A stretch of DNA of 64,000 nt, taken from positions 195,133 through 259,132 of the forward strand of contig JAZLAM010000022.1 of the NCBI GenBank assembly GCA_045613125.1, in the 5' to 3' direction. The stretch is from JAFTYO01 sp045613125. GTDB taxonomy: Bacteria; Pseudomonadota; Alphaproteobacteria; RF32; CAG-239. Positions within the stretch are counted from its first letter, which is position 1. Every line of letters begins with the position of its first letter. Of the stretch, positions 50,097 through 59,215 are shown one piece after another. Both the position numbers and the translations under genes were made by a program. The notes below the pieces were generated by a model that worked only from the letters and a program-made list of their open reading frames with translations, did not search any database and had not been told where the DNA came from.

Positions 50097-52376
50097 TTTC
50101 AAACACAATATTCTATACGTACCATCTTCGGAAACCTCAACACCATGTGTATCGTGAGTAAATCCTGTAAACTGTCTATCAAAAGTTTCTAACGCCTTTA
50201 AATATTTTAACAATTTACCGTCTGTCGGCCCGGCATTTTCACCAGGCATCAAAAGAGGAATTCCCGGAGGATAAGGAACAACACCTGTTGCTACTGTTCT
50301 GTTTGTCATTTCATCAAGTGTTAAGGCTTCTACATTATTTTTTACCAGTTCTTCATACGCTTCAACAGGGGACACATCCGGATGTGGTAAAACAGAAAAA
50401 GCCTCAGCCATAGATTTTGTTGTTTGAATTTCTTTCATAGCGGTAAACATTTCAGTTGCCAAATCTTTTAATCCCATATCCTTATAGTGCTTTTCATCGG
50501 CATGATAAATTTTTGGCATTATACGGCTGATATGTGTATTGTTGTCATAATCTTGTTTAAATTCAAACATAGCATTTAACAAAGTTCCCCATTTTCCTTT
50601 TGTTACACCTAACGAGAACAAAAACAGGCATGTAAAGTCTGTTGTCTTCTCAACTACAATACCTTTATTATCAAGATATGCAGTTAAAAGTGTTGCCGGA
50701 ATTCCCCAATCAGCAAGTGTACCATCTGGCATTATTCCCGGTGTTGTCACAGAAACTTTAATAGGATCTAACATGCAGTATCCATCTTCAATATCGCCAA
50801 ATCCATGCCATGTTTCATTGGGATGTAAAACCCAACAGTCTGGATTTGTAGCCAAAAGCTCATCATCTGCTTCATAAAATAAAACTTGTTCACCACTTGG
50901 TGTCCTAACCATTGGAGGTTGCCAAATGTTAAAAAACCAATCATTGTTTGTTGTTTTCTCATTGTATACTCGAGCAACTGTTTTTCTAAAACTTATTGCT
51001 TCTTTTATTGACATTTCGGTTAGCATTAACCCACCTTTATTATCCATCATAGCCGAACTGATATCATTTGAAGCAATAATTGCATAAAATGGTGATGTAG
51101 AAGAATGCATCATAAGAGATTCATTAAAACGTTCATGACTGATTGCATTTTTACCATCCAAAATATGTATCATTGATGCTTGTGAAAATGCAGCTAACAG
51201 CTTATGTGTTGATTGTGTAGCAAAAATAGTCGGTTCATCTTTTGAATAAGTTGCCGGATTGTAACACATTGCATAACGATTTTCATACATCGGATTAAAA
51301 CGTGCATAACCATACCAAGCTTCATCAAAATGAAGTCTGTCTACACTTTGTTTAAGTAAATTTTTGACTGTTGTCACATTGTAACATAAACCATCGTACG
51401 TTGAATTTGTGATAATTGCATGACGTGGTAAAGTATCCATATTTTCTTTCACAAGCGGATTTTCTTTTATGGTTTGAGCAATAGCTTCCTTTGTTAAACG
51501 ATTAGGCATAATCGGTCCTATGATACCATATTGGTTACGAGACGGTATCATATATGTTGGTATAGCACCTGATAAGGTCATAGCATGCTCGACAGATTTA
51601 TGACAGTTTCTATCACATAAACAAATATCATTTCTGGTTACACTTGCCATAAGAATTATACGATTTGAAGTTGAAGAACCGTTTGTTACATGATAGCTTC
51701 TGCTTGAGTTAAAAACTTCTGCCATATATTTTTCACTTTCTCCTATCGGTCCTGAGTGATCAAGCATTGAACCTAATTCACCAACAGAAATTGATAAATC
51801 GGAACGAAAAATTTGTTCACCGAAAAAATTAAAGAAGTCTCTTCCGGCTGCAGATTTCAAGAAAGCAGTTCCACCGGTATGACCAGGAGTATGCCAAGAA
51901 TATTCATGGACTTTGGCAAAATTTGCCAGGGCTTTAAACATCGGTGGCAAAATAAATTTACGATATCTTTCTACCGAAGCTTGAATACGTCCGCTTATAA
52001 ATTCTAAAGTATCTTCTAAAAGCCATATAAAATCACTGACTTTATCTAAAATATAAGATGGAATTTCTGATGCCATATTTTTACTTGACATTATGTATAT
52101 CGGAACTTGTGAATTATGCGCTCTTATATATTCGAGTGTTGAAAAAGTATTTGCACATTTATTACACTCTACCCCAATTAAAACACATTGAATACTTGGA
52201 TCAGAATAGAATATGGCTTTAGCATCATCTAAATTATCTGCTACAATTATGTGAGAGCCTTCAATTTCTAAATCTTCTTGTAATTTTCGAACAGCTCTGG
52301 ATGCGGCCGTTTGATCTTCCAAATTTTCATATACAAGTAAAACTTTAACTTCAAATGGATTTTTTATATCTATCAT
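50091..52376 (-). CDS. adiA: Biodegradative arginine decarboxylase
   Basis: A PLP enzyme that turns arginine to agmatine and CO2, consuming a cytoplasmic proton. The 761-residue protein has the receiver-like N-terminal wing domain, the fold-type I core with TNSTYDGLCYN and DRLHFDEAWYGYARFNP, and the Schiff-base lysine K392 in QSTHKLLAAFSQAS. The C-terminal domain ends with IPYPPGIP-type VPYPPGIPLLMPGEN. Residue-for-residue it resembles E. coli AdiA more than the lysine or ornithine members. With adiC just upstream it forms the acid-resistance pair; agmatine could also feed polyamine synthesis. Confidence 0.94.
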   Translation of the reverse strand: MIDIKNPFEVKVLLVYENLEDQTAASRAVRKLQEDLEIEGSHIIVADNLDDAKAIFYSDPSIQCVLIGVECNKCANTFSTLEYIRAHNSQVPIYIMSSKNMASEIPSYILDKVSDFIWLLEDTLEFISGRIQASVERYRKFILPPMFKALANFAKVHEYSWHTPGHTGGTAFLKSAAGRDFFNFFGEQIFRSDLSISVGELGSMLDHSGPIGESEKYMAEVFNSSRSYHVTNGSSTSNRIILMASVTRNDICLCDRNCHKSVEHAMTLSGAIPTYMIPSRNQYGIIGPIMPNRLTKEAIAQTIKENPLVKENMDTLPRHAIITNSTYDGLCYNVTTVKNLLKQSVDRLHFDEAWYGYARFNPMYENRYAMCYNPATYSKDEPTIFATQSTHKLLAAFSQASMIHILDGKNAISHERFNESLMMHSSTSPFYAIIASNDISSAMMDNKGGLMLTEMSIKEAISFRKTVARVYNEKTTNNDWFFNIWQPPMVRTPSGEQVLFYEADDELLATNPDCWVLHPNETWHGFGDIEDGYCMLDPIKVSVTTPGIMPDGTLADWGIPATLLTAYLDNKGIVVEKTTDFTCLFLFSLGVTKGKWGTLLNAMFEFKQDYDNNTHISRIMPKIYHADEKHYKDMGLKDLATEMFTAMKEIQTTKSMAEAFSVLPHPDVSPVEAYEELVKNNVEALTLDEMTNRTVATGVVPYPPGIPLLMPGENAGPTDGKLLKYLKALETFDRQFTGFTHDTHGVEVSEDGTYRILCLKK

Positions 52377-52393
52377 TTATTTCTCCTTTTTGA

Positions 52394-53869
52394 TTAACCT
52401 AACGTATCTGAATGTTCTACAACCGAAAAGTGCCCTTTTATACGACGAACTAAATTGCTATCATCGGCAAATGAAATCCAAAACATTATGACAAGAGCAA
52501 CAATTGTAATTAACAATACAAAATATCTTACCCAAGCCGGCACTACACAATGTATACGTTTATCATGATCTTTCATTTCCCAAATTCTGTTATCTGCAAG
52601 TTCATAAAAAATTACCGTTGCTATAACAAACATCAATGCCCATCTTGTTTGTTCCGGATCAGAACCTATCATTGCTATCATAGAATAAAATGCAGCAACC
52701 AAACCTACCAACATGTAAAATATTCCCTGATTTGCACTCATCCTTTCTCGTCCTAAAATTTTAATAGCAACAGATGAATATATATACGGCAACAATGTCA
52801 TAATAACTGCAATTGAGGCAATCTTACCAAACTGTTCGGAAGCTGTAGGGGACATTGTGGCCAAAACTTGAACTGTCATAATTCCTGCAACAATTGCAAG
52901 ACCTGCTGCCGGCACATCTTTTTTATTTGTACAAGCAAAAACTTTACCGAAAAGTCCGTCTTCAGCGGCCGCTTTTGCTGTTTGTCCGACAAGAAGTGTC
53001 CATCCTCCCAAAGATCCCAAACAACCGATTGCAGCGCACAATGCAACGATATCTCCAGCTCTTTGTCCCAAAGCAATACTAACTGCTTGAGAAAATGGAG
53101 CTGAGGAAGAAATCAGCTCTTTACTCGGAATAATTCCCATAATTGCCGAAGAGCTTAACACATAACATAGAGCAGCTAAAATAACTCCGCAAACTGTTGC
53201 AATAGGCACATTTTTTGCCGGATTTTTAACCACTGCCGTTGAAACTGACGCACTTTCAACTCCTATAAAGGCCCATAAGGTAAAATTAAGCGTCATACCG
53301 ATAGCCGTCATATCGCTTTTTCCAGTTACATTCCAACCTTCCATATAAGTATCGGCATTAAACCAAAACCAACCAAAAATTGCCATACCGACAATTGGAA
53401 CTAGAGCTAAAGATGTTGTTGCACTTTGAATCTGTCCCACAACTTTTGGACCCAGAATATTGGCATAAGTAAAAAACCAAATTACGGCAATTTGAGCAAA
53501 TGCCATAATAAGAGGATCTTTTAATGATGGGAAAAATGTTGTCAAATACCCCAAACCTGCAACAGCCAAGCCGACATTACCCACAACATTTGCAAGCCAA
53601 TAAACAAGATTTGTTTGGTATCCCATATAATTACCGAACGCGCCTTTTGCATACGCATAAGGACCTCCATCTGCCGTATAAATTTGTGTTAATTTTGAAA
53701 ATACTAAGGCAAGAGCAATAGCTCCGACAATAGTTATAAGCCATCCAAAAATAGCTATTGAACCGATTGCAGCCAAATTTGCCGGAAGCATAAAAACTCC
53801 TGAGCCCATCATATTACCAGCGACCAACATTGTTGCCGGTAGTAGTCCGATTTTATTACTTTCATCCAT
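52394..53869 (-). CDS. adiC: Arginine/agmatine antiporter
   Basis: A 12-helix APC-superfamily antiporter that swaps external arginine for internal agmatine. The 491-residue sequence keeps the AdiC substrate-site features: unwound helix 1 with NMMGSGVFMLPAN, the helix 3 stretch YQTNLVYWLANVVGN, the helix 6 TLWAFIGVESASVSTAVVKNP, and GSLGGWTLLVGQTAKAAAEDGLF carrying the gating Trp. It lies 17 bases upstream of adiA, consistent with one operon. Lysine-type antiporters (CadB) lack several of these. Confidence 0.94.
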   Translation of the reverse strand: MDESNKIGLLPATMLVAGNMMGSGVFMLPANLAAIGSIAIFGWLITIVGAIALALVFSKLTQIYTADGGPYAYAKGAFGNYMGYQTNLVYWLANVVGNVGLAVAGLGYLTTFFPSLKDPLIMAFAQIAVIWFFTYANILGPKVVGQIQSATTSLALVPIVGMAIFGWFWFNADTYMEGWNVTGKSDMTAIGMTLNFTLWAFIGVESASVSTAVVKNPAKNVPIATVCGVILAALCYVLSSSAIMGIIPSKELISSSAPFSQAVSIALGQRAGDIVALCAAIGCLGSLGGWTLLVGQTAKAAAEDGLFGKVFACTNKKDVPAAGLAIVAGIMTVQVLATMSPTASEQFGKIASIAVIMTLLPYIYSSVAIKILGRERMSANQGIFYMLVGLVAAFYSMIAMIGSDPEQTRWALMFVIATVIFYELADNRIWEMKDHDKRIHCVVPAWVRYFVLLITIVALVIMFWISFADDSNLVRRIKGHFSVVEHSDTLG

Positions 53870-53926
53870 GATTTTTCTCCGAAAGTTAAATTGATGCTAA
53901 TTTATCTAATCGGTAAAAATCGTTTT

Positions 53927-53941
53927 ACAACATTATGTTGT
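53927..53941. promoter_or_regulatory. 15-bp palindrome upstream of adiCA
   Basis: ACAACAT-T-ATGTTGT is a perfect 7-1-7 inverted repeat in the leader of adiC, 58 bases before its ATG. It suits an operator for a regulator of the arginine operon. Nature of the regulator unknown. Confidence 0.5.
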
Positions 53942-53970
53942 CACATTTTTTATATTATAAATAATATGAA

Positions 53971-54007
53971 ATAAAAAATGCTTCATCTAACACTAAATGA
54001 AGCATTT
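53971..54007 (-). terminator. Terminator after the alpha/beta hydrolase gene
   Basis: AAATGCTTCAT pairs with ATGAAGCATTT; on the minus strand it is followed by a T-rich tract (TTTTTTATTT). It ends the 54044 gene before adiC begins. Confidence 0.8.
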
Positions 54008-54043
54008 GCGCTTATAAAAATTAACACCTATGTTTAGAAACTA

Positions 54044-54811
54044 CTATATCTCATCATCAAAATCATCATCAAATGAATTTTCTTGTGAGATTTGTTCTTC
54101 TAAAAGAAGCGTTTCATCTTCTAAAATATCCGATTTTTTGCGACGACCACGGCGTTTCTTTTGCGGAGTTTTTTTATTTATGATATCTAAAATATAATTA
54201 CCGGCAACTTTATACAAATCAACTAAATGATTATTGTACATATGATCTGCATCTTCAATTAAAGCATAATCAACATCTACACTTCTTTGCATATTCAGTC
54301 TTTTAGCCAAAGATGTAACCTGTGAAGAGTTTACAATTTCATCTATACCACCTTGTATTACTAAACCTGATGTAGGACATGGTGCTAAAAATGTAAAATC
54401 TTTTTCATTTGCCGGAGGTGAAACCGCAATAAAATTATTTATATCAGGTCTACGCATCAAAAGTTGTAAAGCAATCCAAGAACCGAAAGAATAGCCTGCA
54501 ATCCAACACTGACGAGCATCAGGATTATGTTGTTGTAACCAATCAAGAGCTGCTGTTGCATCAGCAAGCTCACCAGGACCATCTTCAAACGTTCCTTGCG
54601 AACGCCCCACACTTCTGAAATTAAAACGTAAAACTGAAAAACCAAGATCCTTAAAACAACTAAAAAGTGTATAAACGACCTTATTATTCATAGTTCCGCC
54701 ATATTGCGGATGCGGATGCAAAATTAAAGCAACCGGAGCATCCGGACGAGTTCCTTTATGATAACGGCCTTCTAAACGACCGGCATGTCCATTAAATAAA
54801 ACTTCAACCAT
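54044..54811 (-). CDS. Alpha/beta hydrolase with charged C-terminal tail
   Basis: A 255-residue serine hydrolase of the COG2945 type. The oxyanion region LILHPHPQYGGTMNNKVV, the nucleophile elbow GYSFGSW and a closing His in DADHMYNNH are visible. The family is widespread in alphaproteobacteria with unknown substrate. After about residue 210 comes a tail with a basic patch (KKTPQKKRRGRRKK), then an acidic stretch ending DDDFDDEI. The basic patch may target nucleic acid or a partner. Confidence 0.85.
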   Translation of the reverse strand: MVEVLFNGHAGRLEGRYHKGTRPDAPVALILHPHPQYGGTMNNKVVYTLFSCFKDLGFSVLRFNFRSVGRSQGTFEDGPGELADATAALDWLQQHNPDARQCWIAGYSFGSWIALQLLMRRPDINNFIAVSPPANEKDFTFLAPCPTSGLVIQGGIDEIVNSSQVTSLAKRLNMQRSVDVDYALIEDADHMYNNHLVDLYKVAGNYILDIINKKTPQKKRRGRRKKSDILEDETLLLEEQISQENSFDDDFDDEI

Positions 54812-54907
54812 TAATTATTCTCTTCTTTTATTGTTCATTTACTATTTTTAAGTACTATATATTATCTATGTATAAAAAATTATTAACTTTGGGGAATATA
54901 ACACAAA

Positions 54908-55588
54908 ATGAAAAGAAAAAACAAGTCTTTAATTTTATCAGATTTAGATGCCGTAATTTTTAAGGATCCGGCCACATCTTCTCGTGTACAAGCTGCCTTA
55001 TTTTCGAGCGGGTTTCATGCAATATGTTTATATAGGTTAAGCCATTTTCTATGGAATAAAAATTTTAAATTGACAGCCCGGTTTCTTTCGCAAATCTCCA
55101 GATTTTTAACCGGAATAGAAATTCATCCCGCTGCTAAAATAGGAAAATCATTTTTTATTGATCATGGTATGGGTGTAGTTATCGGTGAAACTACCGAAAT
55201 TGGAGACGATGTTACCATTTATCATGATGTTACGTTGGGAGGAACCACTGTTTTTAATAAAGAAGGAAAAATAATTACAAAACGTCACCCCACAATCGGT
55301 AACAATGTTATTATCGGTTCAGGGGCTCAGGTGTTAGGTCCGATTGAAATTGGAGATAATGTAAAAATAGGATCAAATGCTGTTGTTATAAAAAATATTG
55401 CCCCTAATTTGACTGTTGTCGGAGTTCCTGCACATAAAACCGAATCGAAAAAAAACAAGAAAAAAAACTTTTGTGCCTATGCTGTAGATACAAATTTACC
55501 AGACCCTATTGATCAAGATATTAAAAAGTTACAAATACAAATTAAACACTTACAAGAAGAAATAGATTATCTTAAAAATAAATTATAA
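54908..55588 (+). CDS. cysE: Serine O-acetyltransferase
   Basis: Acetylates L-serine, the committed step of cysteine synthesis. The N-terminal helices (DPATSSRVQAALFSSGFHAICLYRLSHFLW) lead into the left-handed beta-helix with IEIHPAAKIGKSFFIDHGMGVVIGETTEIGDDVTIYHDVTLGG, carrying the catalytic His/Asp. The 226-residue protein is the short EpsC/CysE form. The C-terminal end is a predicted helix rich in Lys, Gln and Glu instead of the usual CysK-binding Ile tail (ends EEIDYLKNKL). No cysK lies nearby. Confidence 0.93.
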   Translation: MKRKNKSLILSDLDAVIFKDPATSSRVQAALFSSGFHAICLYRLSHFLWNKNFKLTARFLSQISRFLTGIEIHPAAKIGKSFFIDHGMGVVIGETTEIGDDVTIYHDVTLGGTTVFNKEGKIITKRHPTIGNNVIIGSGAQVLGPIEIGDNVKIGSNAVVIKNIAPNLTVVGVPAHKTESKKNKKKNFCAYAVDTNLPDPIDQDIKKLQIQIKHLQEEIDYLKNKL

Positions 55589-55679
55589 ACTGAAACAATA
55601 TTGTAACTATTATTTTATAAAAATATGTGATATAGTATAAAGTATAATATAAATTAAGTTGCTTATTGGGAGATGCTCT

Positions 55680-56297
55680 ATGAAAATATTTTCTAAACTT
55701 TTAGCTTTTTGGAGCTTGATTTTGTGTTCAAGTATATCCTATGCACAATTACCCGCAAATCCTTGGGTTCCGCAAGCCCCATCTCCTAACGACGGATATT
55801 TTGGTGATAATACCGGCAATTCCACCCAAGGTGGTGATGTAACAAATGCTCCCGTATACAGCAATGGTCCTACCGGCGGTAATATTTTACCGGTTGATCC
55901 TTGGGCTCGAGCCAGAGATACAAGTGGTGTAAGGACATGGCGAGGAAGTGGTCAACACGGTAAACTAAATTATATTGGTGAAGCAACAACATATACCACA
56001 GCTATGGGACAAGAGATGATAGCTCCAGAAGTAAATCGTCATAATATGATTGTTATGTTAGATCATTTAAGAAATATGGGATACAAAATTCCGGAAAGTT
56101 ACAATGAGAAAATTAAAATGATGCCTATCGAATATAAGGATACCTTAAAAAGGAGTATGGCTCAAGTAACATCTGATAGTTCTAACAATCCTCTAAGCAT
56201 GATATTCTCAAACATGTATAATATTTTTGAAGATTATAGTGGTTTAGACCTGAATAATATTTTAATGAACACTATGGATATTTTAGGAACGGACTAG
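55680..56297 (+). CDS. Exported protein of unknown function
   Basis: A 205-residue protein with a Sec signal peptide (MKIFSKLLAFWSLILCSSISYA, probable cut before QLPANPW). The mature N-terminus is Pro/Gly/Asn-rich with repeated PW and GG pairs (NPWVPQAPSPNDGYFGDN, PVDPWARARD); then a helical C-terminal domain (HNMIVMLDHLRNMGYKIPESYNEKI). Family not recognised. ATG 55680 has GGGAG upstream; an in-frame ATG at 55659 also exists. trmJ starts five bases later. Confidence 0.6.
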   Translation: MKIFSKLLAFWSLILCSSISYAQLPANPWVPQAPSPNDGYFGDNTGNSTQGGDVTNAPVYSNGPTGGNILPVDPWARARDTSGVRTWRGSGQHGKLNYIGEATTYTTAMGQEMIAPEVNRHNMIVMLDHLRNMGYKIPESYNEKIKMMPIEYKDTLKRSMAQVTSDSSNNPLSMIFSNMYNIFEDYSGLDLNNILMNTMDILGTD

Positions 56298-56301
56298 TAT
56301 A

Positions 56302-57042
56302 ATGTCTGATACAGATTCAAATCAACCGGTTATTATACTGGTCAATCCTCAAATGTGTCAAAATGTTGGTATGACGGCACGTGCAATGTTAAATTGCGGT
56401 CTATATAATTTGCGTCTTGTTTGTCCAAGAGAAGATCATTTATCTCAAGTTGCACTAAGAGCCTCATCCGGAGCTGAAAAAATTTTACAAAACGCACAAA
56501 TTTATACATCCGTAAAAGAAGCTATTGCTGATTTAACTGACATTTATGCAACTACGGCTAGACGCAGAAATCAGATAAAAACTGTGTTTACTGCCGAAAA
56601 AGTTGCAATCAACATAAAAGAAGAAATCAGCTCCGGACACAGATGCGGCATATTATTCGGACCGGAGCGTACCGGTTTAGAAAATGATGACATTTCTCTT
56701 GCTAAAGCCATTATTGAAATTCCTCTAAATCCGGAACATACGTCGCTTAATTTATCTCAGGCCGTTTTACTTGTCGGATATGAGTGGTATAAAACGCAAA
56801 TAAATGTTGCTCAGGAAGAATTTGTCACTAATGCAACTAAACTTGCCACAAACAAACAATTGATGAATTTTTTTAATTTTTTAGAAAATAAATTAAGTGA
56901 TTATAAAAATCTGGCAGATGTAGAAAAAAGACCTACACTACTACGCAATTTACATAACATATTTACACGCAATAATATGACAGAACAAGAGTTAAACACT
57001 CTTTATGGTCTTATAACACATCTAAGCTCTAAAAAAGATTAG
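56302..57042 (+). CDS. trmJ: tRNA (cytidine/uridine-2'-O-)-methyltransferase TrmJ
   Basis: A SPOUT-class enzyme that 2'-O-methylates position 32 of tRNAs. Motif I NPQMCQNVGMTARAMLNCGL, motif II GHRCGILFGPERTGLENDD and motif III IPLNPEHTSLNLSQAVLLVGYE form the trefoil knot and cofactor site. 246 residues including the C-terminal extension typical of TrmJ. It is the last gene of the plus-strand group and convergent with the deaminase gene after 13 bases. Confidence 0.93.
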   Translation: MSDTDSNQPVIILVNPQMCQNVGMTARAMLNCGLYNLRLVCPREDHLSQVALRASSGAEKILQNAQIYTSVKEAIADLTDIYATTARRRNQIKTVFTAEKVAINIKEEISSGHRCGILFGPERTGLENDDISLAKAIIEIPLNPEHTSLNLSQAVLLVGYEWYKTQINVAQEEFVTNATKLATNKQLMNFFNFLENKLSDYKNLADVEKRPTLLRNLHNIFTRNNMTEQELNTLYGLITHLSSKKD

Positions 57043-57055
57043 GAAGTTTGCTTTT

Positions 57056-58303
57056 TTATCTGAAAAATTCGCTCAATTTACGCATATCTTCAATAATTTT
57101 TTCTTCTCCTGCAACTTTATGATTTTGCATCAAAATTTTTCCGTGACAAATTACTGTATCAATACAAGAGCTGTCAGCAGCATACACCATATTGGAAATA
57201 AGATTATATTCAGGAACCAAAAAATGATTATTAAGGTTGACCAATATACAATCAGCCAGTTTTCCTTGAGTAATTTCACCTGTATCTAAGCCAAAAGCAT
57301 GAGCTCCATTATAAGTCGCAATTTTATAGATATCCGTTGCTGCACCAGCCAAAGGACTTTGAGCCTGAATTTTAGCGGAAAGAGCACAAATTTTCATTTC
57401 GCTCAACATACTAAGTTCGTTGTTAGAAGCCATACTATCGGTTCCTAATGTTACTTTACAACCTCTATCTAATAATTTTTGCAACATAAACATACCTGAA
57501 CATAGCTTAAAATTAGAAGATGGGTTCGTGCATAGCCAAACACCTTTTTCTGCTAAAATATCAATATCATTATCATCTAACCACACCGAATGTGCTAAAA
57601 CCGTTTTATCTGACAAAGCCCCATACTTATCAAGATATGCAATAGGTGTCATGCCGTGTTCTTTAATACAATCATCAACCTCTTTTTTCGTTTCGCAAGC
57701 ATGAATATGAAGCCTCATATTGTGTTCTTTTGCTAAATTAACGTTATACGTTATAAGCTCCGGAGAAACTGTATAAACAGAATGAATTGCCAACACTTTT
57801 TGTATCAAATCAGGATTAGGATTTTTCATTTCCAAGAATGCATTTATTTTTTCAACTTCTGTCTTATATTTATTTTTATCAAACGCATCTAAAGAACCAA
57901 AAGAAAGGCCTGCTCTTATACCCATATCGGCAACTGCATTTAACATTGCTTCCATTCCAAAATACATATCTGAAAAGAACACAGTTCCGGTTTTTATCAT
58001 TTCCAATGCGGAAAATTTTGTTGCGGTATAAATCATATCATCTGTTAATTTTGCTTCTCTCGGCCATATATCATTATTAAGCCAATCAAATAAATCTTTA
58101 TCGTCACTAATACCTCTGAAGATACTCATAGGTGCATGAGAATGGTTGTTATAAAAAGCAGGTAAAATTGCCATATTTGAACAATCAATAGTTTTATTGG
58201 CATGTTCTTGTATATTTTGTGCAATCTTTTCAAATTTGTTATCACGAATAAATACATCTGTTCTAACATTATTGAGCTTAACATTTTTTAATAAAACAGA
58301 CAT
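57056..58303 (-). CDS. mtaD: 5-methylthioadenosine/S-adenosylhomocysteine deaminase-like amidohydrolase
   Basis: A 415-residue metal-dependent hydrolase of the MTA/SAH deaminase group. The metal ligands are visible as NNHSHAPMSIFRG, LHIHACETKKEVD, VLAHSVWLDDND and GTDSMASNNELSML. The family deaminates 5'-methylthioadenosine, S-adenosylhomocysteine or adenosine; the actual substrate cannot be told. The first ligand motif reads NNHSHAPMS where most relatives have NTHTHAAM. ATG 58303 is chosen because AGGAGG lies directly upstream; the ORF continues 12 residues further. Confidence 0.82.
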   Translation of the reverse strand: MSVLLKNVKLNNVRTDVFIRDNKFEKIAQNIQEHANKTIDCSNMAILPAFYNNHSHAPMSIFRGISDDKDLFDWLNNDIWPREAKLTDDMIYTATKFSALEMIKTGTVFFSDMYFGMEAMLNAVADMGIRAGLSFGSLDAFDKNKYKTEVEKINAFLEMKNPNPDLIQKVLAIHSVYTVSPELITYNVNLAKEHNMRLHIHACETKKEVDDCIKEHGMTPIAYLDKYGALSDKTVLAHSVWLDDNDIDILAEKGVWLCTNPSSNFKLCSGMFMLQKLLDRGCKVTLGTDSMASNNELSMLSEMKICALSAKIQAQSPLAGAATDIYKIATYNGAHAFGLDTGEITQGKLADCILVNLNNHFLVPEYNLISNMVYAADSSCIDTVICHGKILMQNHKVAGEEKIIEDMRKLSEFFR

Positions 58304-58400
58304 TTTAGCCTCCTTACTTTTTGTACAACATAATGCCATAGCTTAAAATAGATAAACTAACAAAATATTAAAATGTAAATAAAACACTATTTATTCCTTC

Positions 58401-58454
58401 ATTGTAGACGATACGTACGTCATGGTTTACAATTAAAATTTTTAATGATATAGA
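58401..58454 (+). promoter_or_regulatory. trmN6 promoter with a 33-bp operator-like inverted repeat
   Basis: ATTGTAGACGAT at 58401-58412 and ATGGTTTACAAT at 58422-58433 form 12-base arms matching at 10 positions, around a 9-base spacer with ACGTACGT. The -35 TTTACA (58426-58431) sits inside the right arm, and -10 TATAGA (58449-58454) follows at a 17-base spacer. A dimeric repressor bound here would block the promoter. Confidence 0.6.
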
Positions 58455-58478
58455 GTGTTAGATATGAGGATATTTTAT

Positions 58479-59213
58479 ATGCAAGATTATACAATCGATT
58501 ACTTATTAGATAAAAAAATACGTATTTTGCAACCGATTGACGGATATAGAGCGTCATCCGATGCTGTTTTGTTATCCTCTTTAATTGACAATATTAAACC
58601 TGACGAATCGATTTTAGATGTCGGTTCCGGTACAGGTGGAATATCCTTATGTTTAGCTCACAGATTTAGATATAACACAATTATCGGCTTAGAACTTCAA
58701 GCAGATTTAGCCAAACTTTCAAATCTTAGCGCTCAACAAAACGGTTTTTCTAATATCAAATATTATAATTGTGATATAAAGGAAAAAAATATTCCGGTTA
58801 ATCCATGCTCTTTTAATCATGTTATATCAAATCCGCCATATTCTCTAAATGACATGCCATCACCAAACAAAAGTAAAGCCTTGGCACATAATCATAGCGG
58901 ACTAAATTTAGAATCATGGATTCATTTTTGCCTTAAAATGTTAAAACCGTTCGGATATATATATCTCATAAACAGAGCTGAAGCTATAACCGAAACTTTA
59001 TCAACTCTTTCAAAAAAAGCCGGCAATATACAAATTATACCTTTATATTCTAAAGAACATCAAATGGCAAAACGTGTAATGATAATTGCGCAAAAAGACT
59101 CTAAAACACCAACAAAAATTTTACCGCCTTTATATACTCATCAACAAGATGGAAACTACACTGAAAAAGCGCAAAAAATATTAAGAGAAGGACTTTCTTA
59201 TTTTGCAAAGTAA
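58479..59213 (+). CDS. TrmN6-like tRNA1(Val) adenine-N6 methyltransferase
   Basis: A 244-residue class I methyltransferase of the small-domain type. Motif I ILDVGSGTGGISLCLAHRF, the acidic beta-2 (LELQADLAKLS) and the amino-methylating motif SNPPY (HVISNPPYSLND) suit N6-methylation of adenine. Homologues (YfiC/TrmN6) methylate A37 of tRNA-Val; the assignment rests on motif plus layout. ATG 58479 is chosen for GAGG nine bases upstream. Its stop lies two bases from that of the convergent kinase gene. Confidence 0.85.
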   Translation: MQDYTIDYLLDKKIRILQPIDGYRASSDAVLLSSLIDNIKPDESILDVGSGTGGISLCLAHRFRYNTIIGLELQADLAKLSNLSAQQNGFSNIKYYNCDIKEKNIPVNPCSFNHVISNPPYSLNDMPSPNKSKALAHNHSGLNLESWIHFCLKMLKPFGYIYLINRAEAITETLSTLSKKAGNIQIIPLYSKEHQMAKRVMIIAQKDSKTPTKILPPLYTHQQDGNYTEKAQKILREGLSYFAK

Positions 59214-59215
59214 CT

